From Boseongicola sp. (GTDB taxonomy: Bacteria; Pseudomonadota; Alphaproteobacteria; Rhodobacterales; Rhodobacteraceae), in the NCBI GenBank assembly GCA_014075275.1, contig CP046179.1:2427932-2491931 (forward strand): a stretch of DNA of 64,000 nt, given 5' to 3'. A program made the position numbers and the translations under genes. Each line of letters opens with the position of its first letter. The stretch's first letter is position 1. The notes beneath the pieces were generated by a model, which was not told the origin of the DNA, did no database searches, and saw only the letters and a program-made list of their open reading frames with translations. Positions 37,522-46,861 of this stretch are shown in pieces.

Positions 37522-38028
37522 ATGGATGCTTTCGACGCAACTGAGCGCTCAATGGGGATGAAAGACGCCACTTGGGCACGTCATGCCAACCCTTGGAGCG
37601 TTTGGACCCGATTCACCTGTCTACCTCTCTTGATCCTGGCAATCTGGAGCCGTGATTGGTTCGGATGGTATTCTCTGGTCCCTATTGCGCTGGCTTGCCT
37701 TTGGATTTGGTGGAATCCCCGGGCCTTCCCGGTGCCCGCTTCAACCGATAACTGGGCCTCAAAGGGCACATTCGGGGAACGGATATTTCTAAATCGAAAA
37801 ACCATTCCAATACCGCAACATCACTTGCGATGGGCCTATGTTTTGGGGTTTGCCTCGGCCATTGGCATTCCGCCGTTAATCTGGGGTCTTTGGACCTTGG
37901 ATTTTGAATGGACGCTTATTGGCGCAATCCTGACGGTTCTGCCGAAAGTCTGGTTCGTGGATCGGATGGTATGGCTTTATGAAGACAGGAAAGACAGCGA
38001 TCCAACGTATCAAAGCTGGCTGCGCTGA
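37522..38028 (+). CDS. DUF6653 family membrane protein
   Basis: A 168-residue protein with four hydrophobic helices and a conserved N-terminus MKDATWARHANPWSVWTRF. It fits DUF6653, a bacterial membrane family of unknown function. The gene is divergent from the CnoX-like gene, and its 3' end overlaps the convergent small exported protein by 19 bases. Confidence 0.75.
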   Translation: MDAFDATERSMGMKDATWARHANPWSVWTRFTCLPLLILAIWSRDWFGWYSLVPIALACLWIWWNPRAFPVPASTDNWASKGTFGERIFLNRKTIPIPQHHLRWAYVLGFASAIGIPPLIWGLWTLDFEWTLIGAILTVLPKVWFVDRMVWLYEDRKDSDPTYQSWLR

Positions 38029-38312
38029 GCCTTCGACAACGGCAAGCATCCAGTCAGTCCAGCTGGCAGCACAAGCCAAGCGCCACCGGCATAAAGCTCG
38101 GACGCCATGCCCGGCCGATTGGCAACCGTCAGCGCCAAACGGTTCAAACCCAATATGCCTGTGCCTTCCTTCAGGCTTTCCAGCATCGATGCAGTCGGGA
38201 ACAAGGCTACAGCTGCAGGAGCCACATCCGAATACCGCATAACTCCTGCCATGATAGCAATCCAGGCAACCAACACGACCGACACTGCGGCCAGAGCGCG
38301 CCTAGTAGTCAT
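38010..38312 (-). CDS. hypothetical small membrane protein
   Basis: A 100-residue protein from ATG 38312 that overlaps the upstream gene by 11 bases. One strong N-terminal helix (ALAAVSVVLVAWIAIMAGVM) and a weaker one at the C-terminus (GGAWLVLPAGLTG). No family recognised. It is the last gene of the coupled FAD-oxidase operon. Confidence 0.6.
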   Translation of the reverse strand: MTTRRALAAVSVVLVAWIAIMAGVMRYSDVAPAAVALFPTASMLESLKEGTGILGLNRLALTVANRPGMASELYAGGAWLVLPAGLTGCLPLSKAQRSQL

Positions 38313-39351
38313 GGACGTGTTCCAGTCGAAGCCCATCCAGATTTCGAATACGCTCAGTCAACTCAGTGACCGGAACAAGGATCAGATGCCGATAATCCCA
38401 ATACCCCTGTCGCGTGAAACTGTGAATGGCACCTTCTTCGGTGTCCCCGTCCGAAATCGCCGTGAATAGAATCTCGTCGTTCCCGGAAATTTCCTCGAAC
38501 TGCACTCCCAGACGGGCCAACCTTCGCAACAGATTGGTAAAAGCCCGGTAGCGGTCTGTTTCGATCAAGATGCCATTGGGGGTTACATCTATGACTTGAA
38601 CTCCCGTTACTTTTGCAAGAGCTTCGGCATCAATTCCAGTTACAACTGACCGCATCCGAAGTGCATCCGCGCCTACGTTGGCCACGGCTTTTTCGATCAC
38701 GCCACCGTAAAGAGCTTTTCCCCTGTATTCGACACTCAGTGCCAACCAACGTTCGCGGTCGCGAAACAATGGTGTTGCAGTTGCAGACAATTCGCGCGCG
38801 TCAGATACGAAATCATACTTGTACCACGGCGTTTGCTGCAAAAACTTTGCGTAATCAGCAGCTTGCGATGCACTCAGACCGTCCAACGGTGTTTTGACCG
38901 GCCCGCGACCCCATGCGACCAGACGCCCAACGGTCTCTTCGTAAAGACCTTTCAAAAGCATCTCGGCCGTGAAGCTGACGCCGATTGTATAGATCGTTGC
39001 CTTAGTATCCCCGGAAATGCCACCCATCTCAGCAGCCTGCACAGATAGAGGGCAAAGCGCCGACCAAAACCCGACAACTGCGGGCAGATACGCAAACTCA
39101 TGCGGGTCGCCATCACGGATCACACGCGCATAATCATCGTAAGCGTGCACAATGTGCCACTCGGGGTATGTCAGTAACGTGCGGCTTTCAGCTCTCTGCC
39201 AGGCAGGATCTACAATCAACGGATCATAAGTTTCTTCCGTTAACGACCCCTGACAAGACAGTTCGGTATACCCGACCGGAACCAACAATACGCCAACAAA
39301 CACCAAAAGGGCAAAGACCGCCCGTTTAACAATCCACCATGTCCAATACAT
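38302..39351 (-). CDS. hypothetical membrane-anchored protein of the FAD-oxidase operon
   Basis: A 349-residue protein that I do not recognise. A single N-terminal membrane helix (AVFALLVFVGVLLVPVGY) precedes a soluble, probably periplasmic, part. Repeated aromatic phrases such as LLTYPEWHIVHAYDDYARVI and GFWSALCPLSVQAAEMGG look conserved in character. Its ATG overlaps the TAA of the DUF4383-like gene (TAATG), so it is translated in step with it. Confidence 0.7.
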   Translation of the reverse strand: MYWTWWIVKRAVFALLVFVGVLLVPVGYTELSCQGSLTEETYDPLIVDPAWQRAESRTLLTYPEWHIVHAYDDYARVIRDGDPHEFAYLPAVVGFWSALCPLSVQAAEMGGISGDTKATIYTIGVSFTAEMLLKGLYEETVGRLVAWGRGPVKTPLDGLSASQAADYAKFLQQTPWYKYDFVSDARELSATATPLFRDRERWLALSVEYRGKALYGGVIEKAVANVGADALRMRSVVTGIDAEALAKVTGVQVIDVTPNGILIETDRYRAFTNLLRRLARLGVQFEEISGNDEILFTAISDGDTEEGAIHSFTRQGYWDYRHLILVPVTELTERIRNLDGLRLEHVHDY

Positions 39352-39752
39352 TACTCACGTCCTAAAAAAACTCCGCTGAACAGGGCAACCCCACCCAACC
39401 CGATATGCGGAAGGTTCGCCAAAATCTTAAATCCGAACGGCAAATCCTGAATGCCGTAGTTGAAAATGCCAAAATCAAGATACCCTGAGCCAGTTATCAA
39501 CCCCAGCACCCCGTCGCCCAGATACAACGCCCCAAATATCAGCAGAAACATTTTGGCCGCTCGGGTCGACACCAATGCAGCAACCAGCGCCCAGGCTGCC
39601 GAAGCAGCATGAAGGGCATCGTCAAATATATCCAGCGCGAATATTCCGAAGGCCACACCGTCGGCGTCTGTAACACCGGGAATGTAGTTCAGCGCCGCCG
39701 CGCCCAGCAAAACAACAAAGTACCCAAAAGAAATCTTACGATGCACGGACAT
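39351..39752 (-). CDS. DUF4383-like four-helix membrane protein
   Basis: A 133-residue protein with four hydrophobic helices and GVAFGIFALDIFDDALHAASAAWAL in the middle, resembling DUF4383 or DoxX-like small membrane proteins. ATG 39752 is chosen because it overlaps the stop of the FAD-oxidase gene by one base (TAATG); the longer frame to 39779 is not needed. Probably an inner-membrane partner of the neighbouring proteins. Confidence 0.72.
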   Translation of the reverse strand: MSVHRKISFGYFVVLLGAAALNYIPGVTDADGVAFGIFALDIFDDALHAASAAWALVAALVSTRAAKMFLLIFGALYLGDGVLGLITGSGYLDFGIFNYGIQDLPFGFKILANLPHIGLGGVALFSGVFLGRE

Positions 39753-41239
39753 TACAGGTCTTTCAGATAGGTGTCCCAAAATCCATTTCTAAACGTCAAT
39801 TCAGGGTCATAGAACCGTTTTTCGGCAGCAAATTCGACCGCTTTCGGATAGGCGCGCAGAAACTGTTCCTGCGTAGCATGTGGTCGGTATGGTAGATAGT
39901 AAGTGCCTCCCAAATCAAGCACGCGCTCGATTAGGGCTTGTGTCATGCGCTTGTGATCGGCCTCGGCGCGTTGGGTCATTTCCTGACTGAACAACATCAC
40001 AGCGGCAATTCTAGGCACCGGCGCATAGGATAAGACGCTTTCTTCGTCAGCCCCAACATAGCGCAGGGTGATGTTCAATAATTCCTGATAGCTTTTGGGA
40101 ATGATGTCTTGGCAGGCCGTCACAAAGTCGGCAAATCGTCCGGGCGGAACAAAATATTCGTGCAAAATGTCAGTTCGGGTCGGATCGTGGTCATCCAGCG
40201 TCACCACCGGCTCATTTATCAGAGAGTTTCGTGTGACGGGGCCACCACCGATCATTGGCCCCAATCCTGTTTCGAAACCCCACCGCAAATCTTTGGCAAT
40301 CTCATTGTGCAGCTGTGCGCGGAACACATATCGCGAGATCTGGCTTAGCGCTCCAGACCCCGCCGCCGGGGGTATTTCGGATTGGTCCGCTGCTTCGCGA
40401 TAGGTGATCATCAAAGCATCTTCGAAGAACGTTTCGCGGTCCACATTCAACCGACCGTAGGCCATGTTCACGTTGCCGCCTTCGATCGTTCCAACAAAGA
40501 ACTTGGCAAAATCCGCCGCTGGAACCGTCTGAAAAGCGGGTTCAAGGTTAACGTTCGGCGCCGCCTCGACTTGGACTTCGACGATGGCTCCCGTTAGTCC
40601 GTATCCGCCCATAGTCAGGAAAAACAGAGGTGCATTCTCGGTGCGCGAGCAGCGAACCACTTCGCCATCTGGGCGCACCATGACAATGGATTTCACCGTC
40701 GAGCCCATGGGCCCGTGCGGTGCCGGCCACCCATGCGCATTCACACAAAATGTCGCTGCCACGCCGAAATCATTGTTGGATTGCATGACCTTGGGTCCGA
40801 AACCCATCGGGTCTAAACCCGCGATGATTTGGCTCCACCTTGCTCCGGCATGGGCGCGATAAGTTTGGGTTTGTCGGTCAAGTTCGAAAAAGCCATTTTC
40901 GAATGTGATCGCATCGCCGCCGCCAGGAATGGCATGCTCCCCCATCGAATGACGTGCCGCGCCAACGTTGAAAGGCCGACCGGCGTCTTTCGCTTCGTTG
41001 ATCAGGTTTCGAATGCGTCGCACAACGTTCGCACCGGGGTTCTCACGAACAGTAATGTGCCGAAAAATTGGTGTTTCGTTCAGCAGACTGGCGTCATTCA
41101 ATGTGCCTTCTGCGCCAGTGGGCTGCAGCGAGGCTGTTCCACCCATCGAAGGGATTTTGGGCGAGAGTTTGTAACCAGCAAACCCACCCAGCAATATGCC
41201 ACCGGTCAACAGGGCAGCGCGGCGCGTCAATTGTCCCAT
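39752..41239 (-). CDS. FAD-binding oxidoreductase with Tat-like signal (aldonolactone-oxidase type)
   Basis: A 495-residue flavoprotein. The N-terminus GQLTRRAALLTGGILLGGFAG has a twin-Arg signal or anchor. A PCMH-type FAD domain follows: NVGAARHSMGEHAIPGGGDAITFENG and NDFGVAATFCVNAHGWPAPHGPMGSTV. The C-terminal part with RPHATQEQFLRAYPKAVEFAAEKRFYDPELTFRN resembles the D-arabinono-1,4-lactone oxidase group. AAGGAG precedes the ATG. It would act on the periplasmic side, with unknown substrate. Confidence 0.85.
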   Translation of the reverse strand: MGQLTRRAALLTGGILLGGFAGYKLSPKIPSMGGTASLQPTGAEGTLNDASLLNETPIFRHITVRENPGANVVRRIRNLINEAKDAGRPFNVGAARHSMGEHAIPGGGDAITFENGFFELDRQTQTYRAHAGARWSQIIAGLDPMGFGPKVMQSNNDFGVAATFCVNAHGWPAPHGPMGSTVKSIVMVRPDGEVVRCSRTENAPLFFLTMGGYGLTGAIVEVQVEAAPNVNLEPAFQTVPAADFAKFFVGTIEGGNVNMAYGRLNVDRETFFEDALMITYREAADQSEIPPAAGSGALSQISRYVFRAQLHNEIAKDLRWGFETGLGPMIGGGPVTRNSLINEPVVTLDDHDPTRTDILHEYFVPPGRFADFVTACQDIIPKSYQELLNITLRYVGADEESVLSYAPVPRIAAVMLFSQEMTQRAEADHKRMTQALIERVLDLGGTYYLPYRPHATQEQFLRAYPKAVEFAAEKRFYDPELTFRNGFWDTYLKDL

Positions 41240-41263
41240 GTCGTCTCCTTCGTCCGCCGTCTC

Positions 41264-42052
41264 CTATAAATCGAATGTGGCGAAAACCGGAGCGTGATCG
41301 CTGGGTTTTTCCCAACCGCGGACAGCGCGCAACACCCGGCTTTGGTGCGATGCGTTGACGATATCAGGGGTTGCCCAGATGTGATCCAGACGCCGCCCCT
41401 TATCGGCATTATCCCAGTCTGGCGACCGGTATGACCACCAGCTGTAAAGTTGCCCGTCGGGGATGTCCTTGCGGGTGACATCCACCCAGTTTCCTGCATT
41501 TTGCGTCTCGGCCAGGGCTTCGACTTCGACCGGGGTGTGGCTAACGATCTTCAGCAGTTTCTTGTGATCCCAAACATCGTCTTCGCGCGGGGCAATGTTC
41601 AGATCCCCGACCAAAATGGACTTCTTTGGTGCATTCGCATGAAAGGCATCCCGCATTTCCGTCAAGTAATCCAATTTCTGACCGAACTTCACGTTCTTCT
41701 CCCGATCTGGGATATCTCCACCGGCCGGAACGTAAAAGTTATTGATCGTAATGCCGTTTTCCAGTCGCGCGGCGACGTGGCGGGCATGGTTCAGCGCCAC
41801 GTAATCCTCGCCTCCGGCATCTTCTATCGGCAGTTTAGACAGGATCGCAACACCGTTGTACCCCTTTTGGCCACGGGCAACCATGTGGGGGTATCCCATT
41901 GCCGCAAACCCCTCGGTCGGAATTTTCTCTATTGGTGACTTGCATTCCTGCAGACACAGGACATCCGGGCCTTCGTCACGAAGCAGTTTCAGAACCAATT
42001 CTTCACGCAACCGAACCGAGTTAATGTTCCAGGTGGCGATGGTAAATGACAT
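41264..42052 (-). CDS. xth: exodeoxyribonuclease III
   Basis: A 262-residue AP endonuclease/3'-5' exonuclease. The family signature is at the start (MSFTIATWNINSVRLRE), the metal Glu in VLCLQECKSP, ILVGDLNIAPREDDVW and a final SDHAPVFATFDL. ATG 42052 is preferred over a frame to 42097. It is 24 bases upstream of the FAD-oxidase gene and could lead that operon. Confidence 0.95.
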   Translation of the reverse strand: MSFTIATWNINSVRLREELVLKLLRDEGPDVLCLQECKSPIEKIPTEGFAAMGYPHMVARGQKGYNGVAILSKLPIEDAGGEDYVALNHARHVAARLENGITINNFYVPAGGDIPDREKNVKFGQKLDYLTEMRDAFHANAPKKSILVGDLNIAPREDDVWDHKKLLKIVSHTPVEVEALAETQNAGNWVDVTRKDIPDGQLYSWWSYRSPDWDNADKGRRLDHIWATPDIVNASHQSRVLRAVRGWEKPSDHAPVFATFDL

Positions 42053-42267
42053 GGGAAAGCTCCGCTGAAGAAGTAATACCAAAAGATTAGCAAGCACTGC
42101 CGCGCAGCACCATGCTCAAAGACATCGGCGCATTAAATCCCCCAAGAAATTCGATCTTGTCGCCCATCTGTCCGACAAACCTCGCTCGCTAGAGCCGCTA
42201 AGTTTGTTGCAGCTTCAACAACTGACACGACCCAGATGGCGTCAATAAATTAGCAGGAGAACACCCA

Positions 42268-42465
42268 ATGGATTATTCTCAAATTCTGGCAAGCCAGCAC
42301 CTTAACAGACCTCAAAGATCAACTTCCGAAGACGATTTCTATGCAGAAATGGCGACACCGGTGCCCGGACTTAGACAGTTCAAATCAATCGTTAAATCGC
42401 TGTCATTGACCACCAGAACGCTTGCATGGCCCTTACTCCTTCGCAGAAGCGTAAGGATAAGTTAA
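42268..42465 (+). CDS. small hypothetical protein
   Basis: A 65-residue frame with a strong AGGAG eight bases before ATG 42268. The N-terminal half is polar and acidic (STSEDDFYAEM), the C-terminal half basic and amphipathic (KSIVKSLSLTTRTLAWPLLLRRSVRIS). Its end lies 11 bases before the likely start of the LuxR-type regulator. No family recognised; the ribosome site is the main evidence. Confidence 0.5.
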   Translation: MDYSQILASQHLNRPQRSTSEDDFYAEMATPVPGLRQFKSIVKSLSLTTRTLAWPLLLRRSVRIS

Positions 42466-42476
42466 CGTTGGTGGAT

Positions 42477-43493
42477 ATGTCGAAACCACCGCAAACAAAG
42501 TCCGCCTCCCATTTAAATTGCGAAGAGCAAGAAGTTCTGGACTTGATCGAACGCGAAACCACGGCGTTCTTTTGCCGCGACTACGCGACCTGGGCAGAAT
42601 GCTGGTTACATGATGCAAAGGTTCGGCGGTTGGGCGCACTTATGGGCGGCCTAATGGAGTACTCTGAAGGTTGGGAACGGATGAGTGCCAGCACAGTCGA
42701 GTTTATGAAGCGTTACCCAACGCCAAACCCCGAGGCTGCAAAGGCGATGTGCCGCGCAAATATATCAGTGCACATAACCGCGGAAATGGCTTGGGTCTCG
42801 TTCGATCAATATGGCGAACCCACAACGGATACCCTGGTCACTATTGGCCTTAGCCATCAGGTCCGCATCCTTGAAAAGCACAGCAACCTTTGGAAAATTG
42901 TCATGGCGGGCCACGGCGATACCAGCTTGGCATATATGGATTTTCCCGTCATTCGGATTGACGAAAAGGCGCGAATCGAATGGATGAACGACGCTGCGCG
43001 CAATGAACTGCCCACCCATCCGGCACTGACCAAAAGCGGAGCATATCTGCGCGGTCGTTATCCATCCGACGAGAAGCTCATGCGCCAAACCATTGCCGAT
43101 GTGACCGACCTAACTGTCATGGATCGGCGCCCTTCTCTTGCCAATCCTCGTGGTCGATTGGCTGACCCTGTGGTGCTGAAAGGCGATAGCGCGGATGGAC
43201 AGCATATCGTCTGGGTCTCGATCCAGGACGGCGGGATTTTGGTAACGTTCCGCGACCAGCGCAATGAAGCACTGCGTATCGATCAGGCTTCAGAGATGTT
43301 CGGGCTCTCGCCCGCGCAAACGCAACTTGCGGGATTGGTGTTGCAGGGTTTGGATTTGGGTCAGATTGCCAGCAAACTGAATGTCAGCCGCAGCACTGCG
43401 AAAACCCATTTGACGCGTGTGTTCGACAAGACTGGCGCAAGAAGTCAGGCGGCGCTGGTATCAACGCTTCTCAGTGTCACGCCGCCAGGATAA
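42477..43493 (+). CDS. SnoaL-like/LuxR-type transcriptional regulator
   Basis: A 338-residue regulator. Residues about 15-150 look like a NTF2/SnoaL-like fold (LDLIERETTAFFCRDYATWAECWLHDAKVRRLG). A middle segment resembles a PAS-like sensor (RIDEKARIEWMNDAAR). The C-terminus is a LuxR/FixJ helix-turn-helix: FGLSPAQTQLAGLVLQG, then LNVSRSTAKTHLTRVFDKTGARSQAALV. ATG 42477 is chosen; ATG 42426 is an alternative that overlaps the small gene. Confidence 0.82.
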   Translation: MSKPPQTKSASHLNCEEQEVLDLIERETTAFFCRDYATWAECWLHDAKVRRLGALMGGLMEYSEGWERMSASTVEFMKRYPTPNPEAAKAMCRANISVHITAEMAWVSFDQYGEPTTDTLVTIGLSHQVRILEKHSNLWKIVMAGHGDTSLAYMDFPVIRIDEKARIEWMNDAARNELPTHPALTKSGAYLRGRYPSDEKLMRQTIADVTDLTVMDRRPSLANPRGRLADPVVLKGDSADGQHIVWVSIQDGGILVTFRDQRNEALRIDQASEMFGLSPAQTQLAGLVLQGLDLGQIASKLNVSRSTAKTHLTRVFDKTGARSQAALVSTLLSVTPPG

Positions 43494-43510
43494 TTCCGGT
43501 GCTGGCCCAC

Positions 43511-44236
43511 CTAATCGCTTGAACTCCAATTGAAATTCGATGTGCACAGCGCGGCTAGTCGCAGGCTGGTACCACCAAGTGTGATCACGTCGCCATCGCG
43601 CAATACCGATTTGGATGTTGTGACAATGCCGTTCAGTCGAATGCCCGCCGAGGCTTCGCCATCCAGACTGAACGCGTGACGGGCTTCGTCAAATTCCAGT
43701 TGGGCATGGCACTCGGGCGCGACTGAGCTGTCGCCAAATCCAAGCTGAACTGTCTGGCCGTCACCGCTACCGATATGGCTGACACCGCGTTCCAGCACAA
43801 ACCAGTTGCCGACGCCTGGACCTTCAACAACCACAAGCCAGCCGCATGGAAACTGCGGTCGTTCGGTCGCGGGGGGATTGGCGGATTTCAGGACAAATGG
43901 GGCCTTCAGATCGGTATTCAAAGGCTCTGAAACCACTGGTTTTGGGGCTGTAGGTTTCGCAGAACCAGAAGGGCGCGTCACAGGCTTGGCAGCCGTAACT
44001 GGCTGGTTTTCCTTGGCAATAGTTGTGTCAGCGGGAGATGGCGATGGGGTTGGATCATCACGCACCGGCATGCTGTCCATCCACGACATATCTGCTGGTC
44101 CGGCGGGTTCGTCACCTGTGCGCAGAACTTCTTCAGGCACCGATTGATGGATGATGGCCTTGTCTTTTTTGCGGCTTTTGAAAGTAGCATCGCCGGTCGC
44201 GCGGCGTCCTTTCAGCAGCGATCCCAAATTCAACAT
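43511..44236 (-). CDS. FHA-domain protein
   Basis: A 241-residue cytoplasmic protein with a basic start (LKGRRATGDATFKSRKKDK), a disordered Pro/Ala/Thr linker (about 40-130) and a C-terminal FHA fold: GNWFVLERGVSHIGSGDGQTVQLGFGDSSVAPECHAQLEFD and GIRLNGIVTTSKSVLRDGDVITLGG. FHA domains bind phosphothreonine, although the classical GR-S-H core is changed here (HIGSGDG, CHAQ). No Ser/Thr kinase is near. Confidence 0.8.
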   Translation of the reverse strand: MLNLGSLLKGRRATGDATFKSRKKDKAIIHQSVPEEVLRTGDEPAGPADMSWMDSMPVRDDPTPSPSPADTTIAKENQPVTAAKPVTRPSGSAKPTAPKPVVSEPLNTDLKAPFVLKSANPPATERPQFPCGWLVVVEGPGVGNWFVLERGVSHIGSGDGQTVQLGFGDSSVAPECHAQLEFDEARHAFSLDGEASAGIRLNGIVTTSKSVLRDGDVITLGGTSLRLAALCTSNFNWSSSD

Positions 44237-44638
44237 ATCGTCAATATCCCCTAATTCCGCAGGTTTTCTTGCACAGTCTGGGGCCCGGGTATGAAAGCTA
44301 AATCTGACGAAATGAGGGCGTTTGAACGACCGGCGCTTGCTGGCGTTGCGCTTTGATCACATCCCGTTAACAAGGTCTTACCACAAGGTTCGATGCCACC
44401 GACGTGCAAAGAGGGGCGTTTTACCCTCGCGCCCTGTTTTATTGAGTGAATGAGCGAAGTCGAGTGTCTGTATCACGTCGGTATCGTGTCGGTGCGAAAA
44501 GAATGCGCAGCAAACCTGCCACAAGATGTGGTGTGTGCGATTTGAGCCTGCGCGCCATACAAAATCGGCTTTGACGCCAAAGTGACGGAATACATCAATT
44601 GTTCTAGGCTCCGCCTAAGATTTAACGAGGGAAACACC
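44237..44638. other. 402-base intergenic region
   Basis: It lies upstream of both the FHA gene (minus) and the alpha/beta hydrolase (plus). Only very short frames are present (for example 31 codons at 44450-44545), with no supporting ribosome site. No hairpin or repeat was noticed. Confidence 0.4.
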
Positions 44639-45379
44639 ATGGTTAAAGCCGCATCGAATTTGTCCTCTGGTCATCGCAACGACACGCGGCCGTCTATCAT
44701 TCTTATCGCTGGCTTTGGCGACAACGCGAGCATGTTTGACGGCCTGGCCAGAACCCATCTGGCTGATGACTATCGTTTGGTACCCTTGGATCTGCCGGGA
44801 TTTGGCGCACCACCATTAGACACGGAAGCAACCTTGAGGAATTTGGCGCAGGTTGTGGTCGATAAGGCGAAGGAAACCGGTTCGGAAATCATCGTTGCTC
44901 ATTCCGTGGCTTCGATCATTGCAACACTTGCTGCCCAAAACCCGGACAGTCCGCTAAACACCATTATTTCCCTGGAAGGGAATATTACGGCCGAGGATGC
45001 CTATTTTTCGGGGACGGCCGCAGATCATGACAACCCGCTTTCCTTTCGCACAGGATTTCTAGGGCGGCTGGACGAAATGGGTCGAACCGAACCCATCATT
45101 CGACGTTATCGCGAAGAAGTCTCAAAAGCCGACGCATTAGCGTTGTGGCAACTTGGCACGGACGCACGCCGGTTTTCTTCAGAACACGTGCCCGGCGAAA
45201 TCTTGGAAAATGCAGCCAAAGTGACTTACATTTACAGTACGCAAAACTGCCCAGATAGCACACTCCGCTGGCTGGAAAAAAGCCAAATGGCTCGGATCGT
45301 TCTGGACAATGCCACCCATTGGGTCAGCGTCGATCAGCCTGACCTGCTGGCTGACAAAATCATCGAAGCCTTGAACTAA
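44639..45379 (+). CDS. alpha/beta hydrolase
   Basis: A 246-residue alpha/beta-hydrolase fold. The oxyanion strand is ILIAGFGDNASMFDGLARTHLADDYRLVPLDLPGFG; the nucleophile elbow reads AHSVAS in place of GxSxG; the catalytic His is in LDNATHWVSVDQPD. GAGGGAAA precedes ATG 44639. Substrate unknown. It stands alone between the FHA and LysE genes. Confidence 0.85.
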   Translation: MVKAASNLSSGHRNDTRPSIILIAGFGDNASMFDGLARTHLADDYRLVPLDLPGFGAPPLDTEATLRNLAQVVVDKAKETGSEIIVAHSVASIIATLAAQNPDSPLNTIISLEGNITAEDAYFSGTAADHDNPLSFRTGFLGRLDEMGRTEPIIRRYREEVSKADALALWQLGTDARRFSSEHVPGEILENAAKVTYIYSTQNCPDSTLRWLEKSQMARIVLDNATHWVSVDQPDLLADKIIEALN

Positions 45380-45424
45380 CGCAAAAAGCGGCGACTCCGC
45401 CTGACCGCTTTGGACCCAGGCCGA

Positions 45425-46051
45425 TCAATGTTCGCTGACGGATACCAGATGCAAGCCTTCACGGAAAAGAAGGAATGCAAAAACGACCAACGCAATCGCG
45501 AGGCCACGCATAACATACGGGTAAGCCTGACCAGTTAACAGGCTTCGGTACCGTCCGGTCAAGACCGCGACACCTGCTTTGGAACCAACGAGAAGAAGAT
45601 AAAAACCGGCTATGAAACCCCAAGGGGCCAAGGCCGACTTTTCGTTCGCTGACAGCACGTAAGGTATGCCTACTGTAATCCAGAACAGGTAAGGGTGCGG
45701 ACTAAGGAAATTGACAAGCACTCCCTTTTTCAAGGACGCCGGTGCAGTTTCTGAATCGATTTCCCCGACAGAGTTCGCTTTGGCCGTTTCGTAAGCCAAG
45801 AAGAGAGCGTAAAGCGCTCCAACCATCGAGAGTGCTCCAAGCAATTGGCCGGAAAGCTCCCGAAGTACAAAAAATAGCGCTAATACAATGGGTACATCAG
45901 TTACAAGCGGAGCCGCTGCAACCAACAATCCCTCCTTAAGGCCATGACGCATAGTTTGGGTGATCGCTAAGGTCATTAAGGGGCCTGGCGCCAAACCAGC
46001 GGCAAGTCCCAAAGTAATACCGGTCAACGTGGCCGAGACAAATTCGGTCAA
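45425..46051 (-). CDS. LysE/RhtB family translocator
   Basis: A 208-residue protein with six hydrophobic helices. The first contains the family phrase LGLAAGLAPGPLMTLAITQTMRHGLKEGLLVAAAPLVTD. It should export an amino acid or small metabolite from the cytoplasm. Start is TTG 46051 with GGAGG just upstream. Confidence 0.88.
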   Translation of the reverse strand: MTEFVSATLTGITLGLAAGLAPGPLMTLAITQTMRHGLKEGLLVAAAPLVTDVPIVLALFFVLRELSGQLLGALSMVGALYALFLAYETAKANSVGEIDSETAPASLKKGVLVNFLSPHPYLFWITVGIPYVLSANEKSALAPWGFIAGFYLLLVGSKAGVAVLTGRYRSLLTGQAYPYVMRGLAIALVVFAFLLFREGLHLVSVSEH

Positions 46052-46382
46052 ATTATCGCCTCCAATCTCAAGCCGGACTTGGCCGAAAATCTCGCGCGGC
46101 CAGTCTGAATTTCTGAGACTGTATTATTGCGTCGGTGCCCCAGTTCTGTTTGTAGAACCACAGCGACGCTGTCACCACAAGTTGAAGGGCAGGTCGAACA
46201 TCAAGTTCAGTACAACGTTGGGCAAAGACATGATCAGGTTCTTATCGGGGTTGATTTCCATCTGGTCGAGAGATTGCGAAGAAAAGCAGATTATTCCCCC
46301 AAAAACTGGTCCGACATGTGAAATGATCTTACCTGTCAAAACTGAAATCGCGTAAGAATTTCCGCGGCCGTCAAAATCAAAG
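46052..46382. other. 331-base region without a supported gene
   Basis: This lies between the LysE start and the atp terminator. A minus-strand frame of about 70 codons without ATG near its start was seen but not accepted. The LysE promoter must be here. Confidence 0.4.
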
Positions 46383-46404
46383 AAGGCTCCCTACCGGGAG
46401 CCTT
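46383..46404 (-). terminator. atpC: terminator of the atp operon
   Basis: AAGGCTCCC (46383-46391) pairs perfectly with GGGAGCCTT (46396-46404) around four bases. On the minus strand it comes about 40 bases after the atpC stop and is followed by CTTTGATTTTGA. Confidence 0.8.
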
Positions 46405-46444
46405 ATTATTTGGCAGTGACGGTCCGAGACCCGCCTTTTAGAGA

Positions 46445-46837
46445 TCAGACGGCAGCGCGGAGCGCTTCCAGATCAGCAACCAGCTTGGATGCCATATCGA
46501 CCGCCGAACCCTCAGCCGCATCACGAGCAGCTGTGGCTTTGGCGACGCGTTCGTCCAGGAACTCCGCTGTGACTTCTGCTTTAGGCAGGGCTTCCTCGGC
46601 CAATACTGTAGTGCCCTCGCCCGAGATCTGGGCGAAACCACCGGTAACGGCGAATTCCTGGCTGCCGCCATCCATTTTAACCGTCAGGATACCGGGGCGC
46701 AGGGTAGTGACCAGTGGCGCATGATCGGGCATTGCCGTCATGTCGCCATCAGCGCCCGGGATCTGAACAGCCGTGGCCTGACCCGAGACCAGACGGCGCT
46801 CGGGGGAAACCAGATCGAATTGCATCGTGTCAGCCAT
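46445..46837 (-). CDS. atpC: F1-ATP synthase epsilon subunit
   Basis: A 130-residue epsilon subunit: [45 protein letters not shown] is the standard N-terminal barrel, followed by a helical hairpin. It is part of the central stalk and limits wasteful ATP hydrolysis. It is the last gene of atpHAGDC and is separated from atpD by an unusual palindrome-rich spacer of about 100 bases. Confidence 0.96.
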   Translation of the reverse strand: MADTMQFDLVSPERRLVSGQATAVQIPGADGDMTAMPDHAPLVTTLRPGILTVKMDGGSQEFAVTGGFAQISGEGTTVLAEEALPKAEVTAEFLDERVAKATAARDAAEGSAVDMASKLVADLEALRAAV

Positions 46838-46861
46838 AATCGGCCCCTTGTTTGATCACCC

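Noticed and set aside
46180-46395. Minus-strand open stretch of about 70 codons upstream of the LysE start
   Set aside because: No ATG near its beginning, it starts within the atp terminator hairpin, and no ribosome site was seen.
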